A stretch of DNA of 44,165 bases from CAZPMT01 sp964587655 (GCA_964587655.1 CAZPMT010000034.1:1-44165), one strand, 5' to 3'. Positions 17,401 through 23,070 are shown, counted from the stretch's first letter. Made by a program: numbers and translations. Notes: generated by a model from the letters alone, not told the origin.

Positions 17401-18656
17401 ACACACAACTCGACTGTATATGTGACTGGATTCGCGCCAATAAAATTGTATATATGCCATGGATTCCGATCTTCGCTCGTTCCGCCGTCGCCGAAATTCC
17501 ATCTGTATCCCTGCGGCGGATCTGCGATCGGAGGAGCGCCTTGAATGGAAGCGTCCAAAAACTGTACCCAAGCGCGAGCCGGAATCGTGCGCGGATACCC
17601 GATGAAGTCTGCGACGGGCGAGATGAAGGCCACATGGATGTAGTCTTCTTTGATCCGTGTATCCTTAGCCCCATCCTCTGCCGTGACTGTCAAGGTAACA
17701 GTGAAAACGCCTTCGTTTTCATATATATAAGGCTCAGGATTCTGCACGTCGCTCGTCCCGACGCCGTCACCGAAATCCCAGGCCCATTGGATGATCGGCG
17801 AACTGCCACGAATAGAAAAGTCTGTGAACTGCACCGTAAGCGGAGGCGTCCCATCTGTCGGATCCCCTGTGAAGTCTGCGACGGGCGGATAGAAGGCCAC
17901 ATGGGTGTAGTCTTCTTTGGTCCGCGAAACCGAAGTCCCATCCTCTGCCGTTACTGTCAAGGTAACATCGAAAACGCCTTCGTTTGTATATATATGCTCA
18001 GGATTCTGCACGTCGCTCGTCCCGCCGTCACCGAAATCCCAGGCCCATTGGATGATCGGCGAACTGCCGGGAATAGAAAAGTCTGTGAACCGCACCGTAA
18101 GCGGAGGCGGACCATCTGTCGGAGCCCCTGTGAAGTCTGCGACGGGCGGATAGAAGATCACATGGATGTAGTCTGTCTTGATCCGCGTATCCGAACCTAC
18201 GCTCGTCGTGACTGTCAAGGTAACAGTGAAATCGCCTACAATTGTATATAGATGCTCAGGATTCTGCACGTCGCTCGTCCCGCCGTCACCGAAATCCCAC
18301 GCCCAAGCCGTGATTGGGGAAGTGCCGGGATTGGAGAAGTCCGTGAACCGCACCGTAAGCGGAGGGCGACCATTTGTCAGATCGGCGCTGAAGTCCGCGG
18401 TAGGCCCGGGGTAGGCGGCGGCATCTCGGGACACGCTGTTAATGCTGTCCAAAAGAATGGAGGAAGTCGAGCCGTCGTAGATCTCGAGCCCGCTTGGGGC
18501 CGCGTTCTGCGCAAGGATGATGTCCTGATGCTTCGGTGAGCCGGCGTCGCCTGAGACGTCAACGGCTTGGTCCCTATCCACGTGCGAAATGCCCGCTGAC
18601 GCCGCAGCACAGCACCCCAGCAAAACCGCTACAAGAATCACAGACTGCTTTGACAT
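5493..18656 (-). CDS. Giant multidomain surface protein: PKD, beta-helix, metalloprotease, BACON
   Basis: Secreted protein of 4,387 residues. ATG 18656 is chosen because a signal peptide (MSKQSVILVAVLLGCCAAAS) follows it and GAGGAGAGGTG lies upstream; a frame-open ATG at 18716 lacks this. Order: seven PKD domains (about 86-709, WDFGDG motifs); REJ/PKD-like and carboxypeptidase-regulatory-like domains with two PPC-like domains (DPYEPDSS, DNYESDN) to about 2099; a Gly-Glu linker (2100-2135); a beta-helix (to about 2430); a zinc metalloprotease domain with HEVTHGLG (His2610, Glu2611, His2614) and a later SHW; a second Gly-Glu linker (about 2744-2777); the end of the beta-helix motif (GNIDADPMFVNP to GRIDMGAYE); fourteen PKD domains (about 2845-4040); three BACON-like repeats; and a GGCYGS plus hydrophobic plus Arg-rich C-terminus resembling MYXO/Synerg-CTERM sorting tails. 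The likely role is an adhesin or surface fibre with proteolytic activity. The specific ligand is unknown. Confidence 0.9.
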   Translation of the reverse strand: MSKQSVILVAVLLGCCAAASAGISHVDRDQAVDVSGDAGSPKHQDIILAQNAAPSGLEIYDGSTSSILLDSINSVSRDAAAYPGPTADFSADLTNGRPPLTVRFTDFSNPGTSPITAWAWDFGDGGTSDVQNPEHLYTIVGDFTVTLTVTTSVGSDTRIKTDYIHVIFYPPVADFTGAPTDGPPPLTVRFTDFSIPGSSPIIQWAWDFGDGGTSDVQNPEHIYTNEGVFDVTLTVTAEDGTSVSRTKEDYTHVAFYPPVADFTGDPTDGTPPLTVQFTDFSIRGSSPIIQWAWDFGDGVGTSDVQNPEPYIYENEGVFTVTLTVTAEDGAKDTRIKEDYIHVAFISPVADFIGYPRTIPARAWVQFLDASIQGAPPIADPPQGYRWNFGDGGTSEDRNPWHIYNFIGANPVTYTVELCVFSEVASDGLIRSDCETKENYITVTPLPPVADFAASPRSGNWPLMVHFTDASDLGTSPDTADWAWDFGDGKTSTEQNPDDHKYVLAGVYTVSLTVTTAVGSNTETKTDYITVNIPPQARFVADRAIGNAPLPVQFTDKSDPGTSTITSWAWNFGDPSSPENTSILQNPNHPYNSKGNYTVTLRVTTAVGTSTASDLITVSEGGLPTAGFKASTTSGKAPLNVDFTDHSASPEGDPITDWLWDLGDGSTSDVQNPPTHVYIEAGPPYEVRLTVTTSLGLSDTSEPMAITVTENAPPRIVVENDQIFLTGCMEQVLNASGVYVERVLKVSEVYDSDDSEFSFSWREHFYNPVPSIIQDYSALHVPVIPAGSESMQEVPVFFPRPGRYEFEVQASDGIDVSNTETIVVYVPGLYGLVSFSPSDGVVRVPDAHIEAYDDQSAADLGYPLSATPPESAAISDSLGRYVLNCVYPESVSRARGYYLRVTRDGFETPPVLQAVVRPDPGPNDVRYDLEIGRGYLETLRGQIVNRTTGLGIAGANVVIIPGLLGLVYTDSTDQNGIFEISDVPFGSWIMQLQGPIGVPYLPEVRDINISPGPLPINTVTEAMRLNAAISDPYEPDSSMGVAMTIGVGDPPQVHNLYPSIPLSDTDWVSFSATAGAPVSIETLFLGSRCDTSIWLYDQTARLLMVNNDRGNGDRSSYLSFTPAGAGPYFVEVRNMDTSQDGRNTAYAIRVWQTNRADNYESDNVWTAAKWIGVDGPEQAHTFLSSLNGSDQDWVVFSADFGDIISMETTGLGPRCDTVIALFDETGNAVLGLGGLPLANDNRSPGDLSSLLSLVVPQDGLYYLQVKHRDTNTFGADTGYTLRVWRDQQSDWLSLSLEPDAGVASLSGSVTLAGLGTPVPNVRVSLGSGIFNNTDADGKYRFTNIASGYYYMTLTKNGYEPVREWNVWAPPGTNTIRDFQVMFADRGATVTGVVTDSATGKVLPGITVGIVNGTVLAPSDITDATGYFQLIDVGEGQQAIQAEAPPAWGYTESTTIVQIPPPASVEQAWPHLEQDIVLSGGIYPGIESERPRAIAVAVEPMCRTTGEAVLLDASESEASSGLNRLRFDWRESPDNPALGLLPHGSTSMDRITVFLPVPGRYVFLVDVQDAVTLETSLRPASFTVNAAGLRGNVHVSPSDGVWGLNLATVRLYGDTDYVGALNWAPTYLDSRQTEDWPPGDFVLEAIEPDQCYWLVARRDGFLQYGPVKVCVTCNSTLAPKPVNMAARSYTFDGTVTGPDPDTGVVGPLEAVRVIMPPGIMAESFRTSTDRSGYFRMAEVPEGTGWPVMMMRSGFESYTFFVDISGNTREDHEMTPLAGNEFVDVQGTVVVAFEKSGAVTWLPVAHAEVTFGFGVGKAFTDLNGHYVIRDLPPGDYYGIARKTSPTKRYISEPLADSGIIRLFPGSHNVVDFRLDLDRRDAAKAGDSESIYVDAPVLAGKVLDISGEPIEGAGVSVVPAEPFRLEKGMQDQSAVYTSFTGAFTLIGVPEGLQTVEVKLPDGTVFRQTVMVGDNTEVVLYGDISAAGSLQITPPTDFASSGPVGGPFIPAFINYTLHNSSKAALTYAVTRTENWVGFKIEPTQAIRGSLRGSLSAGGDVAVGVYIDQDAAGGLPIDEHVSVVTFSNLTAVPTLSENREVRLTVGEGEGEGEGEGEGEGEGEGEGEGEGEGEGEGEGEGEIPGQEWYVDVDSVAVVPTGTSWALAFRTIQEGIDAAAAAQASKAAMPQEVWVKMGVYGEERANSTGSLVLAEDIRVYGGFVGTETSRAERNWAGNVTTIDGSTAYRGRPAYHVVTGATGAVLDGLTITGGSADGFDERGWGGGMYNVDCAPTIRNCTFTANSAYWGGGAVYNDNSLSGAPFPIFSKCVFSDNIATTASSDGGAIFNMKSSPTIVNCLLTSNTVNRHGGAVYDAYASPTITNCTFYGNVSYRGGALADLFSSSANIKNCILWNDGGEQEIYTDTTSSTSVSHSDVKGSGAKSGAKAESQGRSVIYVPSSGRAELVDLDNPGRHAMRTYPPQATEKAGGITFNVYYDDMNVHNGIGFDDPAYGVARRARVAGVLSYLNTVLKNTGSCDILFVESEVDGTGFLAASGSYYWTDPGFTNGFAFDHITTGNDPAGDVPDIVAVVDFGWGWYQDTGISPPDKLDLRSVLLHEVTHGLGIASLSDERGYSQFYTDTYTYWDDYLETGKGKDLFGGNPPSFRGAVRDLTGADNGVRYKGAHGVAAFGSKPFVYAPSPFEYGSSLSHWMPGIANNIVMGPFSDYGDMTREYAPVEIGVLEDLGYNISGEGEGEGEGEGEGEGEGEGEGEGEGEGEGEGEGESGNIDADPMFVNPETGDFRLQGELSPCKDSGIGGAGVPATDIRGKSRPQPAGGRIDMGAYESLGPNAGFSYEISPATGFAPVTVQFTDTSTAGEDEPITSWAWDFGDAGSSDNTSSLQNPTHTYNATIGATYVVTHTVTSAAGASTKIRSIITYTPLNADFTATPVSGIGQLAVQFRNTSTGDYTSSDWQFGDGEGVTLSKGQPDPKHTYTRPGVYSVCLMISGHGESDPACKTNLITVYTPANAEFSADVTSGIGTLTANFTDKSTGDYNKCVWVFGDGTPPVEAQPGEKQEHEYKAPGRYTVKLTISGPGGTDVEQKTDYITVYVACAAAFSADKTSGIAPLTVTFTNTSTGDCDCFRWDFGDGSGHVPPLEPEATVHHTYDNPGVYTVCLTVCGPGSTDIVCIPNYITVYEKIHADFTAEPTTGIAGTEVSFTNLSVGDFTALEWNFGDGSPKSAETDPKHIYKKKGDFTVSLTASRTGDSDTKTVPNLITITAPVPAFSATTPTVVIAPEDVCFKNESRGYYESLRWNFGDGTIVTQAKGDPDPCHTYQQKGMYNVTLTMVGPAGALDETSLPQSVTVYQATDASFVPDPVSGVTPLTVTFTNNSTGYSSGEWDFGDGSPKQPVSATISHVFAAAGTYNACLSLSGNGGPDQHCQKIEVYEAAHVAFSVDKTSGVAPFIVTFTDESTGDYNTAVWDFGDGTPPETAPPGAVIAHEYTTDGKFTVVLTLSGKGAPRPVSRRETDYITAYRAAGPAFKSDKTSGIADLVVKFTDQSTGDYDTVTWDFGDGSASQAAAPRAEISHTYRAKGVFSVKITLTGNGAPTPASLTKPDFITVFARAQAGFSADKRKGVVPFEVQFKNESTGDYSTQTWDFGDGSVVRLNRGAPDPTHMYTTRGVYTVSLTLEGDGGTNKLTQPQYISAYAPVDANLSATPAEGPFPLDVTFTDGSTGDYDKAKWDFGDDTSVVETIPPTKTVSHTFEKAGAFTVTLTILDKDGVEHAKTAVIKAYTPVNAQFSATPAQGVFPLNVTFTDLSTGEYDTATWSFGDGSAPVVKKPPVKTISHTYTKKGSFTVSLSITGKGGADEEVKTELVTVANTVTAAFTSDVRSGVAPLTVKFTNTSTGDYNRSSWDFDCEGNQDSAATSPSFTYRDPGIYNVCLTVSGPGGTSAVAKEQYIKVYALSVADFSATPASGRAPLTVQFTNLSTGDVDKFSWDFDSDGNPDSALRDPIYTYTHSGIYTVTLTASGLGGTSKKIRSQLISAYLPVLSVNPTAVQLGSWAGSGYPISVTNAGNGALKWKASVLTGGDWLSVSPTAEFTGDGELLLSYTENFLSGSRIATISVEAADAQNSPATVTVTQQGKGISPTPQLSVTPVQVPIDSTNGTVRVYVQNSGGGTLKWTAYIREGDAWASVTSGGSGTNDGTVELAYTKNVINAPRTAVLRVRGVTPDVGFMDVFITQASAPVKPHLTVSPDNQTVESNSTSTSFDVFNPSGGTMYWVAEVTSGNDWLTITVGSQGTSDGTIVTASAANPSASPRTGSIRITSSNADGGPIDVTVTQNGKTGGCYGSPIYAASGAGFSGDAFLMMLAAGALLVTGARASRRFGQR
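10326..10427 (-). repeat. Hexanucleotide tract encoding (Gly-Glu)17
   Basis: 102 bp of GGNGAR units in frame, encoding 17 Gly-Glu pairs between the metalloprotease domain and the end of the beta-helix. Synonymous bases vary (GGC/GGT/GGA, GAG/GAA). Slippage in whole units would change linker length without a frameshift. Confidence 0.95.
12252..12359 (-). repeat. Hexanucleotide tract encoding (Gly-Glu)18
   Basis: 108 bp of GGNGAR units encoding 18 Gly-Glu pairs between the regulatory-like N-terminal half of the giant protein and its beta-helix. Same design as the tracts at 10326-10427 and 43293-43364. Confidence 0.95.
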
Positions 18657-18829
18657 GCGTCTCACCTCTCCTCTGTAAAACCCAGCGCCATAGCCCCGGG
18701 TCCGCTCCCGACACAAAACCCTCCCCGCGAGGTCTCCAATAATGCTAGCGGCCCCTTCCTATAAGTAAGGCTGCTCCTCCGTGGGGACTCCACTCACACG
18801 CAGATCCCGTCCCCTTACCTTGTCAACAG

Positions 18830-18858
18830 AGGTTATCACTAATCTTCTTTTATGTCAA
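18830..18858 (-). promoter_or_regulatory. Candidate sigma-70 promoter for the giant gene
   Basis: On the minus strand TTGACA (18858-18853), a 17-base spacer and TAACCT (18835-18830) preceded by TGA, which gives an extended -10. It would leave a leader of about 170 bases before ATG 18656. The -35 is a perfect match; the -10 is partial. Confidence 0.5.
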
Positions 18859-18976
18859 GAAGTTAGATCGCTCGACGCGCTTCTTTTCGGAACGGGCACA
18901 GGCCTTCCTCGCCGCCTTCGCCAGCCCCTCTCCACGCGCGGCCCGGACCTGCACCGAATGTCAATAGAATACCGGG

Positions 18977-19207
18977 GTTAGGGTATCGGGTATCAGTCTA
19001 GTCGAGCGTCGTCACGAAACCCGTGGCAGTCAATATTGAAGATGCTTCCCGAAATGGTGGACGACGTGGACTTTGTGGACGGTGTGGATGCCGAAGAGGA
19101 TCACCTAAGGGTTGCGTCCACTTTGTCCACAACGTCCACTTTGTCCACTACTTGGACAAACCCAACTGTCTCCAATTGCCGCATAAGGCGATACCCGATA
19201 CCCAAAC
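18977..19207. mobile_element. MITE-like inverted-repeat element upstream of the flagellin gene
   Basis: A 231-bp segment bounded by inverted repeats: 18977-18994 (GTTAGGGTATCGGGTATC) and 19190-19207 (its complement with one mismatch). Inside is a second imperfect inverted repeat: GGAC/GGAT spaced 9 nt at 19059, 19068, 19077 and 19086, then GTCC spaced 9 nt at 19116, 19125, 19134 and 19143, separated by 26 bases. There is no coding capacity. No clear target-site duplication was seen. The whole spacer 18657-19279 (623 bp) has no gene. Confidence 0.5.
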
Positions 19208-19218
19208 ACACCAAAATG

Positions 19219-19227
19219 TGATATACT
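19219..19227 (+). promoter_or_regulatory. Possible extended -10 promoter for flagellin
   Basis: TGATATACT (TG at 19219-19220, TATACT 19222-19227) gives a leader of about 45 bases before the flagellin start. No good -35 is visible at the proper spacing, and no sigma-28 (TAAA, GCCGATAA) pair was found, so this is tentative. Confidence 0.35.
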
Positions 19228-19279
19228 TACTCATGAGCAAAGAGGTGTGTTCTCTAGTCGCTCGATGGAGGGTTGGTTT

Positions 19280-20089
19280 ATGGGACTCAGGATCAACAAC
19301 AACATTCCCGCGCTGAACGCCGGCCGCCAGGTTGGAACCGCCGCGCAGGGGCTTCAAAAGGCCCTCGAAGGTATGGCGTCCGGCCTCCGGATCAACCGCG
19401 CGGCCGATGACGCCGCCGGCCTCGCCATCTCGGAACGGTTCCGTACGCAGGTCCGCCAGAACACGCAGGAGGTCAACAATCTTCAGACCGGCGTGAACGT
19501 CATCGAGACCGCCGACCAGGCCATGGGCACCCAACAGGAAGCCGTCGGACGCATCCAAGAACTCGCCACGCAGGCCGCCAACGGCACGTTGAACAACGAT
19601 CAGCGGGCCGCCATCAATCAGGAAGCCCAGCAACTCATCGAGCAGGTCGGCCAGACCGCCGGAAACACGGAATTCAACGGGGTGAAGTTGTTGAACGGGA
19701 CGTCCGGCCCGATTCCGGTCGGGACCGAGGCCGGCAATCAAATCAACATCAACCCGACGACGCCGGCCGCCCTCGGAATCACTGGAGTGAATCTCGGTAC
19801 GCGGGAAGGCGCGACCGCCGCGCTCGAGACGTTGGGCAACGCGGCGGATCAGCTCAACCAGAATCGCGCGGGTCTCGGCGCTCAACAGAGCCGCCTCACA
19901 AGCGCCATCGAGACAAGAGAGACCGCCAACGTGAATATTCAGAACAGCGATTCGATGATTCGCGATCAGGACATGGCCCGCGGCGTGATCGACCGCACCC
20001 GCAACGATATGATGCTCAAGCGCAGTGTGTCCGCTCTCGTCCAGGGCAATATCATTCCTCAGAGCGCCGCACAGCTATTGGGAACGTGA
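19280..20089 (+). CDS. Flagellin, short form
   Basis: Structural subunit of the flagellar filament, secreted through the flagellar export apparatus. ATG 19280 (MGLRINNNIPALNAGRQV) matches the usual flagellin N-terminus and has GGAGG 8 nt upstream; an earlier in-frame ATG (19247) adds residues not seen in the family. The 269 residues comprise the conserved N-terminal coiled D0/D1 region (GLRINRAADDAAGLAISERF to TLNNDQRAAINQEAQQL), a very short centre (about residues 140-185) and the conserved C-terminal D1/D0 helix (MIRDQDMARG to IIPQSAAQLLGT). Typical flagellins are 270-500 residues, so the surface-exposed D2/D3 part is essentially absent. No other flagellar gene lies in the window. A palindromic hairpin begins 6 nt after the stop. 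Confidence 0.95.
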   Translation: MGLRINNNIPALNAGRQVGTAAQGLQKALEGMASGLRINRAADDAAGLAISERFRTQVRQNTQEVNNLQTGVNVIETADQAMGTQQEAVGRIQELATQAANGTLNNDQRAAINQEAQQLIEQVGQTAGNTEFNGVKLLNGTSGPIPVGTEAGNQININPTTPAALGITGVNLGTREGATAALETLGNAADQLNQNRAGLGAQQSRLTSAIETRETANVNIQNSDSMIRDQDMARGVIDRTRNDMMLKRSVSALVQGNIIPQSAAQLLGT

Positions 20090-20094
20090 TGTCG

Positions 20095-20119
20095 CGGCCG
20101 TATCCTCGCGATACGGCCG
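20095..20119. terminator. Palindrome just after flagellin stop (dispersed copy 1)
   Basis: CGGCCGTATC, a 5-base loop CTCGC, then GATACGGCCG: a perfect 10-bp stem. No T-tract follows. Nearly the same hairpin occurs at 41467-41491, just after the dsbD stop, so it is a dispersed REP-like palindrome that may act as a transcript 3' end. Confidence 0.6.
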
Positions 20120-20120
20120 G

Positions 20121-20380
20121 CATGATACGCTTCATTGGATGCCCTTCCTCGACGGAAGGGCATTCTTGTTCTCGGAGCTTGCGAGAAGAACACCCGAACT
20201 CCGCGTCATTCCCGCTTTCGCGGGAATCCAGGACGCACGAGCCGCCCCGGCATGATCAGCGTAATCGGATGCCCCTCCTCGACGGAAGGGCATTCTTGTT
20301 CTCGGAGCTTGCGAGAAGAACATCCGAACTCTGCGTCATTCCCGCGAAAGCGGGAATCCAGGACGCACGAGCCGCCCCGT
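20121..20380. repeat. Two direct copies of a 130-bp palindrome-rich repeat
   Basis: Copies at 20121-20250 and 20251-20380 differ by only a few bases over the shared 110. Each contains three hairpins: GCCCTTCC/GGAAGGGC, TTCTCG/CGAGAA and ATTCCCGC/GCGGGAAT. The last matches the widespread intergenic dRS3-like repeat (ATTCCCGCGAAAGCGGGAAT), known from Neisseria and many other genomes. Its loop is TTTC in copy 1 (20208-20227) and GAAA in copy 2 (20338-20357). The spacer 20090-20529 (440 bp) has no gene. Confidence 0.85.
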
Positions 20381-20395
20381 GACCTTTGCGTGTGA

Positions 20396-20427
20396 CTGGA
20401 TTCCCGCTTTCGCGGGAATGACGCAAA
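20396..20427 (-). repeat. Third, inverted copy of the dRS3-like palindrome
   Basis: CTGGATTCCCGC, TTTC, GCGGGAATGACGCAAAG is the reverse complement of the end of the 130-bp repeat. It has the same palindrome (20400-20419) flanked by CTGG and TGACGC. Confidence 0.8.
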
Positions 20428-20529
20428 GCTACAGGCTTGTTGAGAGAGCGGGCCTATTGCGACGGCATTTCTTAAGACGCGCTCAGTAGTCCTTGAGATT
20501 TCGAGTGTGCTTGGCTAGTATTCGTCGAA

Positions 20530-21525
20530 TTGCATGAAGTCGAAACACAGGAATCTCTGTTTGTGGCCCGCAGGAAAATCCCATCGATTGAAGACAATCT
20601 CATCGTGACGCGCGAGAGTCTCTGGAACAAGCGGCTTGCGATGGAAGCGAAATGCTTGCTGAGGCGCCGCCCGGAACTGGAAAGCGAGTCCGATGGAGAG
20701 GGTCCCAGCATTGCGGCGGCCCGGGCGCTGCTGAGTCTCACCGGCCTTCTCCCACGCGGCCTGCGGAACGCGAACGAGCCGCTGCTGCGCGAATTTACGT
20801 TCTCGTTCAGAACGCTGCCCGAGGCATTCGACGGCTTTCGCATCCTCCAGCTTTCCGATTTCCACTTCAGCGAGCGGCCCGGATTCATTGATGCCGTCTG
20901 CGGCATCGTGACAGGCGTGCGGTGCGATCTTTGCCTGCTCACGGGGGATTACCGGTTCAATCGGCAGGCCCCTTGCCGCAGCGTGTATGCAGGAATGCGC
21001 CGCCTGATCGAGACGATCTCCCCACAGCTCGGAACGGTGGCGATCCTTGGCAACAACGACATGAGCGATTTCGTTTCAGGCTTCCGCCCGCTCGGAATAC
21101 GCGTGCTCGTCAACGAGAGCACTGCCGTGAGCCAGGGCGGCGAGGAAATTTGGATCGCGGGTGTCGACGACCCGCACGATTTCTTCTGCGACAGCCTCCC
21201 GCTCGCGATCCGGGACGTACCCGCGGGCGCGTTCACCATTCTGTTGGCGCACTCCCCTGAAATCATCCCGGAGGCCGAACAGTTCGGCGTCGACCTCTAC
21301 CTCTGCGGTCACACGCACGGCGGACAGGTCTGTTTGCCATACTTCGGCCAGGTATTTCTGAACGCCCGGTGCGAGCGCCGGTACAGCGCGGGACGCTGGC
21401 GGCACGGAGACATGCAAGGATACACAACGACCGGCATCGGCGCTTCGACGATTCCCCTACGGTTCAACTGCCCTCCGGAAGCAGTCGTCATTGAACTAAG
21501 AAGGGAACCGGACGTTACGCGTTGA
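20530..21525 (+). CDS. Calcineurin-like metallophosphoesterase (YaeI/YkuE-type)
   Basis: Probable dinuclear-metal phosphohydrolase; the substrate is unknown (relatives act on lipid-linked or nucleotide phosphoesters). Visible motifs from the TTG start: LSDFHF (Asp110, His112), LTGDY (Asp140), GNND (Asn175), AHSPE (His241) and CGHTHGGQ (His261, His263). The usual GNHD motif reads GNND, so the normally catalytic His is Asn176. About 80 residues precede the domain and have no signal peptide. The TTG start lacks a clear ribosome site. In-frame GTG codons near 20560 or ATG 20641 are alternatives and would shorten only this tail. The 3' end overlaps the convergent oxidoreductase gene by 11 bp. Confidence 0.85.
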   Translation: MHEVETQESLFVARRKIPSIEDNLIVTRESLWNKRLAMEAKCLLRRRPELESESDGEGPSIAAARALLSLTGLLPRGLRNANEPLLREFTFSFRTLPEAFDGFRILQLSDFHFSERPGFIDAVCGIVTGVRCDLCLLTGDYRFNRQAPCRSVYAGMRRLIETISPQLGTVAILGNNDMSDFVSGFRPLGIRVLVNESTAVSQGGEEIWIAGVDDPHDFFCDSLPLAIRDVPAGAFTILLAHSPEIIPEAEQFGVDLYLCGHTHGGQVCLPYFGQVFLNARCERRYSAGRWRHGDMQGYTTTGIGASTIPLRFNCPPEAVVIELRREPDVTR

Positions 21526-23041
21526 TCCGGCGTGCGAGCTTGCGCCGGGAATCCTTGACCGCTTTGAGGAAGCCCTTGCCGGTCATGCACGACTCGCCGC
21601 CAACCTCGAGCATCTCGCACAGCAGACGCGCGCCTTCGCTTCCTGGATACTTGTCCGCCAGCGCGCGGGCCTTGCGCATCACGTCCAACATGCGCGGATA
21701 CTCCCGGATCAAATTGTCCGCCAACTCGAGCACGCGCGCCGGTTCCATGACCGAATCGGCCACGGCCATCCAGTCGGCATATGCGCGATACACAAGAGCG
21801 GCATTGATGAGGTCGTTCATGACTAGGTTGAACTGCCCGATCTCCGTCTTGTCCGCGTTTCTCGGGAAGCAGACGTTCGCGGTATCGATGCGCGGCTGAG
21901 CAAAATGGTCGTTCCGGCATGCATCGCGATCCTTCTTCTTCCGGAAATCGGGCACGTCATACGGCCGCCCGCCTTCTCTGCTCGACCGGTAGGCGAGGAT
22001 GCCTGGAATCGTAACGTCCGCGGCGGCATGAATGTCGAACGGAGCAGGCGTGCCATCGAGAATCTGCCGCGCGAAGTAGTACAACACCCAGAAATCGCCG
22101 CCTCCATGCCCGGTCCTAGCGGCCAGATCGGTGAGTTCGCCCCAGTCCGTCCTGACCTCCATCTTCGGTGTCGAGCCGCCGCCACCGAGCCGCAGGAACA
22201 ACCGGTCCGTCGCTTCCGCGGAACCCTTGGTCCCCCAGTAACGGAACAGATGGACGTCATTCGTGGTGCCGCCCATCAGATTGCGCACCACCGCCCCGTT
22301 GTCCATATTGATGAGGCTCGGCGCGATGCCGCCCAGCCCCTGGATCTTCGGTATCGGATACCCCGGAAGACAATGAGCCGACGGCAGCGAGACCACGCGC
22401 GTGGGCCGCGTGCCGGTGATAACCATGATCGGCCCGAGCGAATGCGTGCAGTAATAATGAAAGTGGAGCCAACTGCGCCAATTGTGCAACGCATGGCCGG
22501 GAATGATCGGGACGCCGTCGATGTACGTGAACGCGAGCGAACGGACCTCGTGGACGTACTCGCCTTCGGCGTACATCAGTTCGCCGAAGAGCCCTTCTTT
22601 CCATTTCCTCGCCAGGTACATGTGCGGCGCCGTGAAAGGGTAATTCTCGGCGAGGTTATAGACGAGCCCGGTCTTCCGGACCGTCTCAACGAGTTCGACG
22701 CCCTCGGCCATCGTGTGGAACGCCGTGACCTCCGACAGCACGTGTTTACCGGCTCGCAGACAACGGATCGCGTCGCCTGCATGCGCCGGGCAGTAGGTCG
22801 CAAGGAGGACCGCGTCGAAATCCGCTCCGAGAAACTCGCCGGCGCTCGCCGTGACAAGCGCTTTCGGCTTGGCCTCCTTGAACCGGCGGCGCATGTGTTC
22901 GTTGAAATCGCACCCGGCGACAACGTCGATATTGAGGGCGTCACACATCGAATAGAACGACATCCCCCGCCCGAGGCCCCACAGCCCGAGTCGAATGCGT
23001 TTGCCGGTGTTGAAGACTGAACGCGTGTTGGATTTTCCCAC
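21515..23041 (-). CDS. Gfo/Idh/MocA-family NAD(P)-dependent oxidoreductase
   Basis: Predicted sugar or polyol dehydrogenase of 508 residues. It has an N-terminal Rossmann fold (GLWGLGRGMSFYS, then VVAGCDFNE) and a C-terminal alpha/beta domain. The motif that normally reads GKHVLCEKP is GKHVLSEVTAF here, so the Lys of EKP is not at its usual place. The GTG start at 23041 is chosen because AGGAGG lies 7 nt before it; a further GTG at 23074 overlaps the stop of the upstream gene and has no such site. It sits 29 bp after the Hsp70-like gene and is probably cotranscribed with it. No glycosyl hydrolase or sugar transporter is nearby, so the substrate cannot be inferred. Confidence 0.9.
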   Translation of the reverse strand: MGKSNTRSVFNTGKRIRLGLWGLGRGMSFYSMCDALNIDVVAGCDFNEHMRRRFKEAKPKALVTASAGEFLGADFDAVLLATYCPAHAGDAIRCLRAGKHVLSEVTAFHTMAEGVELVETVRKTGLVYNLAENYPFTAPHMYLARKWKEGLFGELMYAEGEYVHEVRSLAFTYIDGVPIIPGHALHNWRSWLHFHYYCTHSLGPIMVITGTRPTRVVSLPSAHCLPGYPIPKIQGLGGIAPSLINMDNGAVVRNLMGGTTNDVHLFRYWGTKGSAEATDRLFLRLGGGGSTPKMEVRTDWGELTDLAARTGHGGGDFWVLYYFARQILDGTPAPFDIHAAADVTIPGILAYRSSREGGRPYDVPDFRKKKDRDACRNDHFAQPRIDTANVCFPRNADKTEIGQFNLVMNDLINAALVYRAYADWMAVADSVMEPARVLELADNLIREYPRMLDVMRKARALADKYPGSEGARLLCEMLEVGGESCMTGKGFLKAVKDSRRKLARRINA

Positions 23042-23070
23042 CGGATTTCCTCCTGCGAATCGCTGTCGCG

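Noticed and set aside
19160..19279. Sigma-28 promoter upstream of flagellin
   Set aside because: No TAAA and GCCGATAA pair at proper spacing; GCCGCATAA at 19177 lacks a matching -35.
20090..20529. Small protein genes in the repeat region
   Set aside because: Open frames here simply read through the direct repeats and palindromes in several phases.
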